Shown here one piece after another: positions 1 to 7,816 of a DNA stretch of 33,284 nt (positions are counted from its first letter, which is position 1; each line of letters opens with the position of its first letter). This DNA is from Synergistaceae bacterium. Its GTDB lineage: Bacteria > Synergistota > Synergistia > Synergistales > Synergistaceae. Under the pieces are notes generated by a model, which saw only the letters and a list, made by a program, of their open reading frames with translations, made no database searches and was not told the origin of the DNA. A program made the position numbers and the translations under genes. The DNA lies in NCBI GenBank assembly GCA_031263445.1, contig JAISFV010000034.1, positions 1 to 33,284 on the forward strand. The letters run 5' to 3'.

Positions 1-35
1 GTACAATAAACAGCGGTTTCTAGGCATCGTATGCG

Positions 36-64
36 TTGCGGGCAGTCGGATGTGATGTTACAAT
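36..64 (+). promoter_or_regulatory. Sigma-70-type promoter of hpf
   Basis: The -35 element TTGCGG (36-41) and -10 element TACAAT (59-64) are separated by 17 bases. A TGT immediately before the -10 makes it an extended -10. The predicted transcript start lies about 40 bases before the hpf start codon. The call rests on motif and position only. Confidence 0.6.
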
Positions 65-113
65 CGGATTACGATATGCGACAGCGCCGAAAAACACACA
101 AGGAGGGGTGGCT

Positions 114-662
114 ATGGATGTTCGTTTCGTCACTCGCAACGCCGAGGCTTCCGAAGAGCAAAAGGATTTTATGGAAAAGAAACTGTCCAAGATCGAGAAA
201 TTTTTCAACAAGATCTCGGACATTCAGGTAGTGCTCGATTACAAGCGAGGCATGAAGATCGTCGAGATCACGGCGAACGTAAATGGCCTGGTCATGCGCG
301 GGGAGGATTACTCCCCGGATATGCGCAAGGCGTTCGACAAAGCGCTCAAGAACATCGAGCGGCAGGTGAAGCGCCACAAGGATTATCTAAAGGACCGTTC
401 CCACATAAAGATCCCTGAGATCTCGTTCGGACTGCCTGTCGATACCTTCGGGGACAACAGGGATCAGGATGACGTCTCCCCCAGGGACATAGTGAAGAGG
501 AAGCGCTTCCCCGTGACGGTGATGCTCCCGGCTGAGGCCACCAGGCAGATGGATCTGCTCGGGCATAACTTCTTCGCGTTCCGCAACGGCGAGACGGGAG
601 AATTTAACGTCGTCTACAAGCGCAACGACGGCGCTTACGGCCTCCTGGAACCCCAGGAGTGA
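114..662 (+). CDS. hpf: Ribosome hibernation promoting factor, long form
   Basis: This 182-residue protein is the length of long-form HPF. Residues 1 to about 100 form the S30AE fold that occupies the 30S decoding region. The C-terminal part (about 120-180, rich in FPVTVMLP and FFAFRN-type segments) matches the domain that dimerises 70S ribosomes into 100S particles. The start at 114 is chosen because AGGAGGGG (101-108) sits 5 bases upstream. The frame stays open back to 36, but that stretch crosses the promoter. The gene has its own promoter and a strong terminator, so it is probably monocistronic, which suits growth-phase control of a hibernation factor. The family is clear; dimer formation is inferred from the long form. 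Confidence 0.93.
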   Translation: MDVRFVTRNAEASEEQKDFMEKKLSKIEKFFNKISDIQVVLDYKRGMKIVEITANVNGLVMRGEDYSPDMRKAFDKALKNIERQVKRHKDYLKDRSHIKIPEISFGLPVDTFGDNRDQDDVSPRDIVKRKRFPVTVMLPAEATRQMDLLGHNFFAFRNGETGEFNVVYKRNDGAYGLLEPQE

Positions 663-682
663 CGGACAGGCCGCCGCGCTGT

Positions 683-717
683 GGGGGAAGGAGGCCGCGG
701 CCCCTTCCCCCATTTTT
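683..717 (+). terminator. Rho-independent terminator of hpf
   Basis: A GC-rich stem pairs 683-696 with 699-711 around a two-base loop, with one bulged A at 692. It is followed by ATTTTT (712-717). It begins about 20 bases after the hpf stop. It also rules out a GTG start at 681 for the helicase downstream, because that codon abuts the hairpin. Confidence 0.85.
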
Positions 718-740
718 CTGGCGCGGGCCGCAGACAAAAA

Positions 741-2696
741 ATGGCTGACACAAGAAGGCAGGGCGCGCTCAATCCGAGGCAGACCGAGGCGGTCGAGTGG
801 TGCTGCGGACCGCAGCTCGTCCTGGCTGGCGCGGGGAGCGGCAAGACCAGGGTGCTTGCCGCTAAAATCGCCCATCTCGTAAACAAAAAATCCGTAAGGC
901 CGGACAAGATAGTCGCCCTCACCTTCACGAACAAGGCGGCCCGCGAGATGCTTGAGCGTGTCCGCTCGCAGGTGGGCAACGACCTGCGCGGGATGCAGGT
1001 CTCCACGTTCCACTCCTGGGGCTTGCGGTTCCTGTACCGCAACACGAGCCTCTTGCGCGAGATGGGCTATCCGCTGCCGTTCGTAATTTTTGACCGCAGG
1101 GACTGCCAGAACCTCGTCAAGCGCATCGCAGGCGAGCTGGGGTACGACGCGAAGGGCAGTGACGCCGGATACTGCATGGACGTCATATCGAAGGCCAGGG
1201 CCAGCCGCGACCCGGCCTCGCTCGAACCTGACATCGGCGAGCGCTGGAGGGGCCTTTACGAAAGATATGGCAGCGAACTCATGCGTCAGGGCGCGCTCGA
1301 TTTCGACGACATGATAATGATCCCGCTCCACATGCTCACGACTGACAGAGACACGCTGGAGCGCGAGAGGGCAATGGTCGGGTGGATCCTGGTGGACGAG
1401 TACCAGGACGTAAACACCCAGCAGTACCAATTGCTGCGCCTCCTCTCCGTCCCGTCTGGCCGCCTGATGGCCGTAGGGGACCCAGACCAGTCGATATACG
1501 GCTGGCGCGGGGCTGACATGTCGCTCATACTGCGCTTCGAAGAGGATTTCCCGGGCGCCAGGGTCACCGTGCTGGATCAGAACTACAGGTCAACCGGGAA
1601 TATACTGAGTGCCGCCAACTTCGTGATAAGTAACAACGCCCGCAGGCACGAAAAAAACCTGTGGACGGCCTCCGAGCCGGGCCATAAGGTTCACCTGCTC
1701 CTAGCGCGGAACGACGAGGAGGAGACAAATTTCATAACGGGCGAGATAGAGCGCCTCGTCGGGGACGGATACCGCTACGGCGAGATGGCGATCCTATACA
1801 GGATGAACGCGCTCTCCCGCGCCTACGAGCAATCCTTGCTGGAGAAAGCCATCCCGTACAGGATAGTCCGCGGCGTGTCTTTTTACGAGCGGCGCGAGGT
1901 CAAGGACGTCATCTCCATGCTGCGTCTCGCAGTGAACCCGAGGGACGCTGTATCGCTAGAGCGGATCGCCAACGTGCCGCCGAGGGGGCTGGGCAAAAAG
2001 AGCGCGGATGGCCTCGCGGCATACCTCAAGGCGGCGGCGGGCGATCCGGAAAGCCTCTGGAAGGAGATGCGCGATAACCCGCCCGGAAAGGGTAAGGCCC
2101 GCTCGGGGGCTTCCGCGCTCGCGGACGGGATGCTCGGGGTCTTGCGCGCCGGGACGATGGAGGGCGCGATAAATTTTATCCTGTATAATTGCAACTATGA
2201 GGAATATCTCCGCAGCGAGTTCCCGGAGGACTGGGAGGAGAGGTCGGAAAACATCCGCGAGATCATGTCCGCAATGCCGGAGGGCGATATCGGCAATGCT
2301 TTGGCCGAAGCGGCGCTCTTCACGGACCAGGAGGTATCCCGGGATGACGGGGACAGCGTGGGCCTCCTTACCATGCACGCCGCGAAGGGGCTGGAATTCC
2401 CGGTGGTCTTCCTCGTGGGCTTCGAAGACGGCGTTTTCCCGGGGGCTCGGTCCATAGAGCTGCCAGACGGGATCGAGGAGGAGCGCAGGCTCTGTTACGT
2501 CGGCATGACGAGGGCGCGCGAACGGCTTTACATCTCTGGCGTGATGAGCAGGCTCCTGTTTGGGAACTTCCAGCGTCTGCCGTTTTCGCGGTTCATCTTC
2601 GAGCTGCCGCAGGACAACGTGACGGTGGACGACAGGAGGAAGGCGGTCGGGGGCAATGCTCACAGTGGCGGTAACGGGAGACGTTGGAGCTGGTAA
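741..2696 (+). CDS. pcrA: UvrD/PcrA-type superfamily 1 DNA helicase
   Basis: This is a 651-residue ATP-dependent 3'-5' DNA helicase of repair and replication-restart type. Visible SF1A motifs in order: Q motif (LNPRQTEAV), Walker A AGAGSGKT, Ia TFTNKAAREM, II DEYQD, III GDPDQSIYGWRGA, IV QNYRST, V LTMHAAKGLEFPVV and VI YVGMTRARERL. It is shorter than typical PcrA (about 720-740) because the C-terminal Tudor-like tail that contacts RNA polymerase appears to be missing. ATG 741 is taken as the start. It has no good ribosome binding site, but the upstream GTG lies on the hpf terminator. The 3' end overlaps the next gene by 41 bases, implying co-transcription and translational coupling. PcrA, UvrD and Rep cannot be separated with certainty here. 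Confidence 0.92.
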   Translation: MADTRRQGALNPRQTEAVEWCCGPQLVLAGAGSGKTRVLAAKIAHLVNKKSVRPDKIVALTFTNKAAREMLERVRSQVGNDLRGMQVSTFHSWGLRFLYRNTSLLREMGYPLPFVIFDRRDCQNLVKRIAGELGYDAKGSDAGYCMDVISKARASRDPASLEPDIGERWRGLYERYGSELMRQGALDFDDMIMIPLHMLTTDRDTLERERAMVGWILVDEYQDVNTQQYQLLRLLSVPSGRLMAVGDPDQSIYGWRGADMSLILRFEEDFPGARVTVLDQNYRSTGNILSAANFVISNNARRHEKNLWTASEPGHKVHLLLARNDEEETNFITGEIERLVGDGYRYGEMAILYRMNALSRAYEQSLLEKAIPYRIVRGVSFYERREVKDVISMLRLAVNPRDAVSLERIANVPPRGLGKKSADGLAAYLKAAAGDPESLWKEMRDNPPGKGKARSGASALADGMLGVLRAGTMEGAINFILYNCNYEEYLRSEFPEDWEERSENIREIMSAMPEGDIGNALAEAALFTDQEVSRDDGDSVGLLTMHAAKGLEFPVVFLVGFEDGVFPGARSIELPDGIEEERRLCYVGMTRARERLYISGVMSRLLFGNFQRLPFSRFIFELPQDNVTVDDRRKAVGGNAHSGGNGRRWSW

Positions 2697-3543
2697 GAGC
2701 CATCTCGTAAACATATGGGCTTCGCTCGGGGCCGGCGTCATCGACGCGGACAGCGCGGCAAAATCGCAATGGTCAAAACCGGAGGTGCTGGAAAGGGCCG
2801 TCGGGCGATGGGGGGACGGCATACTCAGGGATGGGACGGCGGACTTCCGGGAGATATCGAGGCGGGCATTCAGCGACGAAGAGGAGTACCGCTTTATGAA
2901 CTCGCTGATACATCCAGGTACGGTTGCCGATATCTGCCGCGCTGCGGCATCGCTGCGGGGGCTGGTCGTTCTGGAGATACCCCTCCTGTTCGAGTCAGGC
3001 GCTTTTGACTGGGCGGACTATATCGTCTACGTCAGCGCGCCCGACGCGCAGCGGATCCTGCGGAACGCCGCCAGGGGATGGGGGGCGGAGGAGATCGCCC
3101 GCCGCGAGTGTTTCATGGCCCGCCGCGACGAAAAGATGGCGAAATCCAACGCCGTCCTCGCAAATGACGGCGACATAGACAGGTGGGAGGCCGCATCCCG
3201 CGAACTGGGCATGAAGCTTATGGCGATGGCGACCGTTCACGAGTTTTCCGTCTGCTGCGCCACGCGCGAGGACGCGCAGCGTCTCGCGGCGCTGCTTGTT
3301 GAAAATCGCCTTGCGGCCTGCGTTAACATCTGGGCGGTCGAGAGCCGTTATCTCTGGAAGGGCGGGATACATGACGAACCGGAGTGGCACATGTCGTGCA
3401 AGGCGACGGCCCGTTCCCTGCGGCCTGCGATGGAGTGCGTCAGGGCAAACCACCCCTACGAGCTGCCGGCGATAACGGCCGTGGAGCTTTCGCGATCCGA
3501 CCCCGCCACGCTGGAGTGGATTGTCGATTGCTGCGGGGCGTGA
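2656..3543 (+). CDS. coaE: Fusion of dephospho-CoA kinase (CoaE) and CutA-like domain
   Basis: This 295-residue protein has two domains. Residues 1 to about 190 are dephospho-CoA kinase, the last step of coenzyme A synthesis: P-loop VTGDVGAGKS, the DAD motif (VIDADS), LEIPLLFESG, and the lid/ARRDEKMAKSNAVLAN region. Residues 192-295 are a complete CutA domain: CCATREDAQRLAALLVENRLAACVN, the SRYLWKG strand, and HPYELPAITAVE followed by LEWI. CutA proteins are small trimers of the ferredoxin-like fold, linked to metal tolerance with an uncertain biochemical role. The frame is open across the junction with no sign of frameshift. The gene starts inside the end of the helicase gene, with a G-rich SD (GGGGG) just before the ATG. 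How the two functions connect is unknown; CutA trimerisation could impose a trimeric kinase. Confidence 0.88.
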   Translation: MLTVAVTGDVGAGKSHLVNIWASLGAGVIDADSAAKSQWSKPEVLERAVGRWGDGILRDGTADFREISRRAFSDEEEYRFMNSLIHPGTVADICRAAASLRGLVVLEIPLLFESGAFDWADYIVYVSAPDAQRILRNAARGWGAEEIARRECFMARRDEKMAKSNAVLANDGDIDRWEAASRELGMKLMAMATVHEFSVCCATREDAQRLAALLVENRLAACVNIWAVESRYLWKGGIHDEPEWHMSCKATARSLRPAMECVRANHPYELPAITAVELSRSDPATLEWIVDCCGA

Positions 3544-3606
3544 GACAGTGCTGTCTGCTGATGACCGGCGACGCGGCTGTACCTTTGACAGAAAGGTGTG
3601 AATAAA

Positions 3607-4245
3607 ATGGGATTCTTTATGTCCGATTTCGCCTCCCCGGACGGGATTATCCGCTTCCTGCTCAGGCTCCCGGCAATACTCTGGGCGATCTCGTTCCATG
3701 AGTTCTGCCACGGGTGGGTAGCGTATAAGCTCGGGGACAGGACGGCGGCTTATCAGGGCCGTCTCTCCCTCAACCCGCTGGCCCATCTCGACCTGGTCGG
3801 CGCCATCATGTTGCTCTTCGTGGGGTTCGGCTGGGCGAAGCCGGTCCCGATAAATTCGAGGTACTTTAAAAACCCGCGCAGGGACATCGCGCTCGTCAGC
3901 GTAGCCGGCGCGGCCGGGAATTTTCTGACGGCCTTCGTCTGCGGCATCGTAGCCAGCGTCGCGCCATTTGCCATTAGGGGTGCTATGGGCCTCTTTATGA
4001 TAACACTGCTTTACATAAACGTGGGCCTGGGCGTATTCAACCTGATCCCGATCCCGCCGCTCGACGGCTCCAAGATACTGGGCGTCATGCTCCCGCCATC
4101 TATGATGAGGGCATACTTCTTCCTCGAACAGTATGGGATGATCATAATACTGGTCTTGGTATTCACCAACATACTTCCGATGATAATGAGTCCGATCGTC
4201 TACAATGTGGCGAAGCTCCTTGCCAGGCCGTTAGTTTATTATTAG
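3607..4245 (+). CDS. Site-2 protease family zinc metalloprotease (M50, YwhC-like short form)
   Basis: This 212-residue polytopic membrane protease carries the zinc-binding HEFCH (residues 31-35, inside a hydrophobic helix) and the second conserved motif NLIPIPPLDGSKI, whose Asp completes the metal site. About five hydrophobic segments follow. There is no PDZ domain, so it belongs to the short YwhC-like group rather than RseP. ATG 3607 is preferred over GTG 3598 because AAAGG (3592-3596) is then spaced about 10 bases. It lies between coaE-cutA and surE on the same strand. Its substrate cannot be told from the sequence; intramembrane cleavage is a family inference. Confidence 0.88.
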   Translation: MGFFMSDFASPDGIIRFLLRLPAILWAISFHEFCHGWVAYKLGDRTAAYQGRLSLNPLAHLDLVGAIMLLFVGFGWAKPVPINSRYFKNPRRDIALVSVAGAAGNFLTAFVCGIVASVAPFAIRGAMGLFMITLLYINVGLGVFNLIPIPPLDGSKILGVMLPPSMMRAYFFLEQYGMIIILVLVFTNILPMIMSPIVYNVAKLLARPLVYY

Positions 4246-4261
4246 GGGGGTAACCAGCTCA

Positions 4262-5071
4262 ATGAAAATACTTCTCACAAACGACGATGGAGTGACCTCG
4301 CAGGGCATTCAGATGATATCAAAGCTCCTGGCTGACAGAGGGTGGCTCGAGGCCGTAGTCGCCCCGGACCGCGAGCGCAGCGGCGCGGGCCATTCCTTGA
4401 CGGTCGAACGCCCTGTCCGAGTGAAGCCGCTTGGCCCGGGCATGTTCCCTGGCGGGGTCGCCGCCTATTCATGCGACGGCACGCCGACCGACTGCGTGAG
4501 CGTCGGCCTTGACGCGCTCATGCCGCAGGCCGACTTCGTCGTCTCAGGGATAAACAACGGGCCGAACCTGGGAGACGACATCACGTACTCCGGCACCGTG
4601 TGCGCTGCGATGGAAGGGCTGATGCTGGGCCGGCCGGCCATAGCCGTGTCGCTCTGCACGGTGCCGGGTGACACGTTCGGACACAACATGACAGCCGCCA
4701 TAGCCGCTACGGTGATACTGGAATACGTCATAAAGGCGGGTCTCCCCGAGGGCGTGCTGCTGAATGTAAACGTCCCCAACCTGCTGATACGGGACATCAA
4801 GGGCTTCATGCTCACTGGCAGGGGGAAGAGGGCCTACAAGGACAAATTCACCTGCGTAAAGGATCCTAACGGCAGGGACTGTTACTGGATAGCGGGGGAG
4901 GCCGTGGAGGAACACGAAGACGGCACGGATGTCACCGCCGTCGCGGACGGCTACGTCTCCGTCACCCCGGTACACCTGGACATGACAAACTACTCGCTCC
5001 TGTACGACATGCGCCTGGCTGGCGTGGAAGAGGGCCTGATGCAGACCCTCAAGAATGACTCGAAGAAATAG
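4262..5071 (+). CDS. surE: 5'/3'-nucleotidase SurE
   Basis: This 269-residue protein is the usual SurE length. Family marks are the N-terminal MKILLTNDDG with the metal-binding Asp pair, RERSGAGHS around residue 40, and GINNGPNLGDDITYSGTV around residue 100, which supplies the remaining metal and phosphate ligands. SurE hydrolyses nucleoside mono- (and short poly-) phosphates and acts in stationary-phase survival or nucleotide salvage. It follows the M50 protease by 16 bases, so they are probably co-transcribed. The only G-rich SD candidate is about 13 bases from the ATG. Confidence 0.95.
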   Translation: MKILLTNDDGVTSQGIQMISKLLADRGWLEAVVAPDRERSGAGHSLTVERPVRVKPLGPGMFPGGVAAYSCDGTPTDCVSVGLDALMPQADFVVSGINNGPNLGDDITYSGTVCAAMEGLMLGRPAIAVSLCTVPGDTFGHNMTAAIAATVILEYVIKAGLPEGVLLNVNVPNLLIRDIKGFMLTGRGKRAYKDKFTCVKDPNGRDCYWIAGEAVEEHEDGTDVTAVADGYVSVTPVHLDMTNYSLLYDMRLAGVEEGLMQTLKNDSKK

Positions 5072-5130
5072 GAAAACGCTGGCCGATATCAATGAAACTG
5101 GAGATGCCCCGGGCTGTTGCCGAACGTAAA

Positions 5131-5197
5131 GCAACCGCTCGCGTGAGCGGGATGGTTTGCATCGTCGCCATTCGGGTTCCTGACTATAAATCAGGTT
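5131..5197. terminator. Stem-loops between convergent surE and J-like gene
   Basis: Two hairpins fill the 128-base convergent gap. One pairs CCGCTC (5135-5140) with GAGCGG (5145-5150), extended by GCAA and TTGC ends. The other pairs CCTGA (5179-5183) with TCAGG (5191-5195). Neither has a run of T, so termination in one or both directions is only a position-based suggestion. Confidence 0.35.
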
Positions 5198-5199
5198 TC

Positions 5200-7209
5200 C
5201 TAATTCGAAAAACGACTGAACGGTTTTTTTAGGCCGCGCGCTATAGCGAACATATCGTAATAATTCCACTTCGTGCCGTCCGTGAACACGATATAAATGT
5301 TTTCCCACTTCAGCATCGACTCATAGCGGCAAAAATTTTTCAGCGTAAGTTTCCCGCTAATCAGGCCGTTTGGCCTGATTACCAGATCTGAGCGGTCGAT
5401 GGCTAGACGAAACGTCGTCGGGTCCGCCCCTTCTTCTATTTTGATCACGTCGTAGGGTGGCGGGTCCTCGATTGTTTGATTCCAGATGCCGGTCTTCCAC
5501 ACGAACGCATTCTTACCCTCTGCCGTCAAAGAGGCGTCCTCTGTCATAGGGGGCCTGCGGAAAGGTTTCTTCCTGCCTGCCAGAATCATCGATATATCGA
5601 CGCTGTACCATCTTGTGCCGTCGTACTCAAATTCTATGTAGCTATTCATTGATCGCCACGTCTGGTTAGCGAGCCAGCTCTGGATCGTGATCCCGCGGTT
5701 AGGGTTGCGGCTTGCCAAAATACGCAGGTCATCGCCAAAGCGCGATATGCGTATAGCGGCCGGGTCAATGCCCTTCCCGAATCGGACGACTATATCACCG
5801 GAGTGGTCGACTATCGTGTCGTTCCCATCGCCAATTTCCCATAAATACGTGTCGTTGCCGTCTCCTCCCTCTAACGTGTTACTGCCCTGGCTTCCTCTGA
5901 TTATGTCGTCCGCCGGCGTCCCGACGAATCTCCGTTTCCTCGGGTTATCCCTGTGCAGACGATAATCATCGTAGCCGGAGTGGACATCGAAGTTCAGCGA
6001 AACGGATCTGCCCCTGTTTGTAGCCGTAATGATGGTTGTCCCGGCGGATACTGTATATATGCTCCCGTCTGATATGTACGCGACGGACGGATTGCTCGAT
6101 GATATTTTTGTGCCGAAAATCGATTCGTCCAGCCGTTTTATCTTTCCGTCCGAAAAATTCCCAAACACGCTGAATCGGTAAGAGCGGTTCAGATAGCGAA
6201 TTTTATCGTAGCCATCATTATAAGTCTCTATGGACAACGACTCCAGCTTCCGCATGTTGGGGTTATCCAGAAGCGTGTAATAGACTAAATCAAACACCGC
6301 AAACAAAAAAACGCCAGAGAGGATAAGCAGGGCCGGTCTGCGGCAGTGTCGCAGGGTAAAGGAGCTTTTTTCGGGAGCGGCCATGCCGCTTAAATCGCCA
6401 GGATTGAAATCCAGCCCGCAGAATTGCACGATGCGCTTCCATATACCCCTAGCGTCGCCCGGATCGAAAAACAGAATGCGGCAATGCAGGTAGAACATCA
6501 AAGCTGAAACCTTGACCAATATATCGCTTCCAGCCATCGTTTCGGCTGGAGACGGTAGCGAGAAACTTGGTATAATGACAAGCAAAGCTAAACCCCACAA
6601 TTGCACGGAGCCTTGAAAATAGCAGAACGTACTCGTGATATTGAACAGCACAAAGAGCGGCAGACATACAAGCAAAACTTTTAACGTTTTTTCCCATACG
6701 CTTCGGCCTTGATCGGGATTTCCGCTAATATATCTAACCAGCGCGGTCTGCGCGTAAAAGATTGCAAACCAGACCGAGAAGTGGAAAAGAGCCGGCAAAT
6801 CAAAACGACCGACAACGAGCACGAATTGCCAGCCATAATAAATAACCGCTGCCCATACTGCGGCGAATTTGACCGCAAGGATCGCGTAGTTCAGGGATCT
6901 AGGTGACTCCTCTTCGGAAAGCCAGTCGGACGGATATGGCCGGCTTTCGGAGACGGCGTCTACATGCGTGGGACTTAGCCCGATATCAGCGAACTCCGCA
7001 TCGTATCCGTTTATGTCATACGCGAACCGGCGGGTCTCGTCGCTCAGGACGGCATAAGCGGCGTGAAGTTTTTTAAGTTCCGCCTCACGCTCCTGGCTCT
7101 CGGCCGAAACGGCGTCAGCCCCCGATATCTTTCGTTCGTATGCCTCCCTGACGGACTCAGGCGAGGCGTCGTTCGCCAAGCCCAAAATTGCGTAATAATC
7201 GGCGCTCAT
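5200..7209 (-). CDS. Membrane protein: degenerate J-domain, TM helices, Ig-like domain, RTX-like repeats
   Basis: I do not recognise this 669-residue protein as a whole. Residues 1-70 resemble a J-domain (DYYAILGLANDASPESVREAYE, then YAVLSDETRRFAYD), but the HPD tripeptide needed to stimulate Hsp70 is absent. Residues about 108-312 hold five or six hydrophobic segments. Residues about 322-412 resemble a bacterial Ig-like (Big2) domain. Residues 430-550 carry haemolysin-type calcium-binding sequence (LEGGDGNDTY, DGNDTI) and its usual C-terminal partner. Residues 564-664 look like a second, diverged copy of the latter, both copies ending near KKPF. Base composition is clearly less GC-rich than that of its neighbours, suggesting acquisition. 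The ATG at 7207-7209 has only a weak upstream AAGGG. Predicted topology is N-terminus in, Ig/RTX portion outside. Function is unknown. Confidence 0.8.
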   Translation of the reverse strand: MSADYYAILGLANDASPESVREAYERKISGADAVSAESQEREAELKKLHAAYAVLSDETRRFAYDINGYDAEFADIGLSPTHVDAVSESRPYPSDWLSEEESPRSLNYAILAVKFAAVWAAVIYYGWQFVLVVGRFDLPALFHFSVWFAIFYAQTALVRYISGNPDQGRSVWEKTLKVLLVCLPLFVLFNITSTFCYFQGSVQLWGLALLVIIPSFSLPSPAETMAGSDILVKVSALMFYLHCRILFFDPGDARGIWKRIVQFCGLDFNPGDLSGMAAPEKSSFTLRHCRRPALLILSGVFLFAVFDLVYYTLLDNPNMRKLESLSIETYNDGYDKIRYLNRSYRFSVFGNFSDGKIKRLDESIFGTKISSSNPSVAYISDGSIYTVSAGTTIITATNRGRSVSLNFDVHSGYDDYRLHRDNPRKRRFVGTPADDIIRGSQGSNTLEGGDGNDTYLWEIGDGNDTIVDHSGDIVVRFGKGIDPAAIRISRFGDDLRILASRNPNRGITIQSWLANQTWRSMNSYIEFEYDGTRWYSVDISMILAGRKKPFRRPPMTEDASLTAEGKNAFVWKTGIWNQTIEDPPPYDVIKIEEGADPTTFRLAIDRSDLVIRPNGLISGKLTLKNFCRYESMLKWENIYIVFTDGTKWNYYDMFAIARGLKKPFSRFSN

Positions 7210-7246
7210 GCCCTTATAGCCACCAGCTTTCCGTTAGTTTTCCTTG

Positions 7247-7275
7247 ATTATAGGCGATGTGGACGACGATCGCCA
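7247..7275 (-). promoter_or_regulatory. Candidate promoter of the J-like membrane protein
   Basis: A perfect TATAAT on the minus strand (7247-7252) lies about 38 bases before the start codon. At a 17-base spacing the -35 position (7270-7275) is TGGCGA, a poor match. The call is supported mainly by the -10 and its position. Confidence 0.4.
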
Positions 7276-7333
7276 CATCAGCGTCTTTTACCTCCGGCAG
7301 GATGGGAAAAAGGGCGTAACGCCTGGCTACGCT

Positions 7334-7357
7334 GAGGCCAGGCATGTGACTGGCCTC
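7334..7357. terminator. Stem-loop after the symporter remnant
   Basis: GAGGCCAG (7334-7341) pairs perfectly with CTGGCCTC (7350-7357) around an eight-base loop. Reading on the minus strand, a second small hairpin and CTTTTTCCC follow. It lies 17 bases beyond the stop of the pseudogene and may be its old terminator. Confidence 0.4.
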
Positions 7358-7373
7358 GTGCTGTCAGGGTTTT

Positions 7374-7720
7374 CTAGATTCTGTAAACTAATATCACGGC
7401 TATAGAGGCAGGGGCGAATATCTTGACGGTCAACGCCCATAGCGGCTGCATACTGGACCGGATGAGGCCGCCGTTTGTGGTTTCCTTCCGCAATCTCTCC
7501 GTCCAGGCCCGGTTGGCGAGGCTAAGAGGCAGATTCCTATCGCGTTTATGGGCATCATTATGTTATTGTGGATATAGTCCATGAAGTCGGAAAACGACAT
7601 CCCGCATACGTTTGGGTTTCCAGAGAGCGAGCAGGAGGTATGGCGGCCTCCAGATATTGCCAAGACATATCGCGGAACCGGCAGCAGCCAGGATAAACCC
7701 CTGCCCGTCGGGCGCGACAT
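7374..7720 (-). pseudogene. Remnant of a sodium:neurotransmitter symporter (NSS) gene
   Basis: No single frame is intact, but three frame-shifted pieces in order match the two ends of an NSS transporter. The N-terminal piece (7647-7703) reads GFILAAAGSAICLGNIWR followed by PPYL, the TM1 signature of the family. The C-terminal piece (about 7525-7605) reads MSFSDFMDYIHNNIMMP, like the TM11 region of bacterial NSS proteins. A further frameshift leads to LWALTVKIFAPASIAVILVY before a TAG at 7374-7376, like the last helix. A start MSRPTG lies at 7718-7720. An intact member is about 450 residues, so roughly 1 kb of the centre is gone, plus at least two frameshifts. This is a dead gene rather than a short open frame of its own. 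Confidence 0.75.
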
Positions 7721-7734
7721 GCCGTTGCGCCGCT

Positions 7735-7777
7735 CCGATCCTGAATCAAATTACGGTTCATTATGACTCAGGATCGG
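7735..7777. repeat. 10-bp perfect inverted repeat
   Basis: CCGATCCTGA (7735-7744) and TCAGGATCGG (7768-7777) are exact inverted copies separated by 23 bases. They lie between the end of secF and the start of the symporter remnant. No T-run follows directly on either strand. It could be an mRNA 3'-end structure, an old operator of the lost gene, or a small repeat. Confidence 0.55.
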
Positions 7778-7816
7778 AATAATGCCTGTTCTAATTTTTT
7801 TGCCGCTAGGAGAACC

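Noticed and set aside
36-113. Longer N-terminus for HPF
   Set aside because: The extension crosses the promoter, and a well-spaced SD precedes ATG 114.
681-740. GTG start giving the helicase 20 extra residues
   Set aside because: The codon abuts the hpf terminator hairpin, and the added residues are not part of the helicase family N-terminus.
387-1430. Long minus-strand open frame of 347 codons opposite hpf and the helicase gene
   Set aside because: It is antisense to two clear genes, has no recognisable domain, and is expected from the GC-rich codon bias of the real frames. Similar long shadows at 13244-14224, 14874-15773 and 16458-17246 were rejected for the same reason.
7430-7720. 96-codon minus-strand open frame as a real gene
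   Set aside because: Its segments match separate parts of an NSS transporter only when other frames are included, so it is a pseudogene fragment.
7581-7766. Small plus-strand open frame in the secF-side gap
   Set aside because: It is antisense to the transporter remnant, with no SD and no recognisable features.
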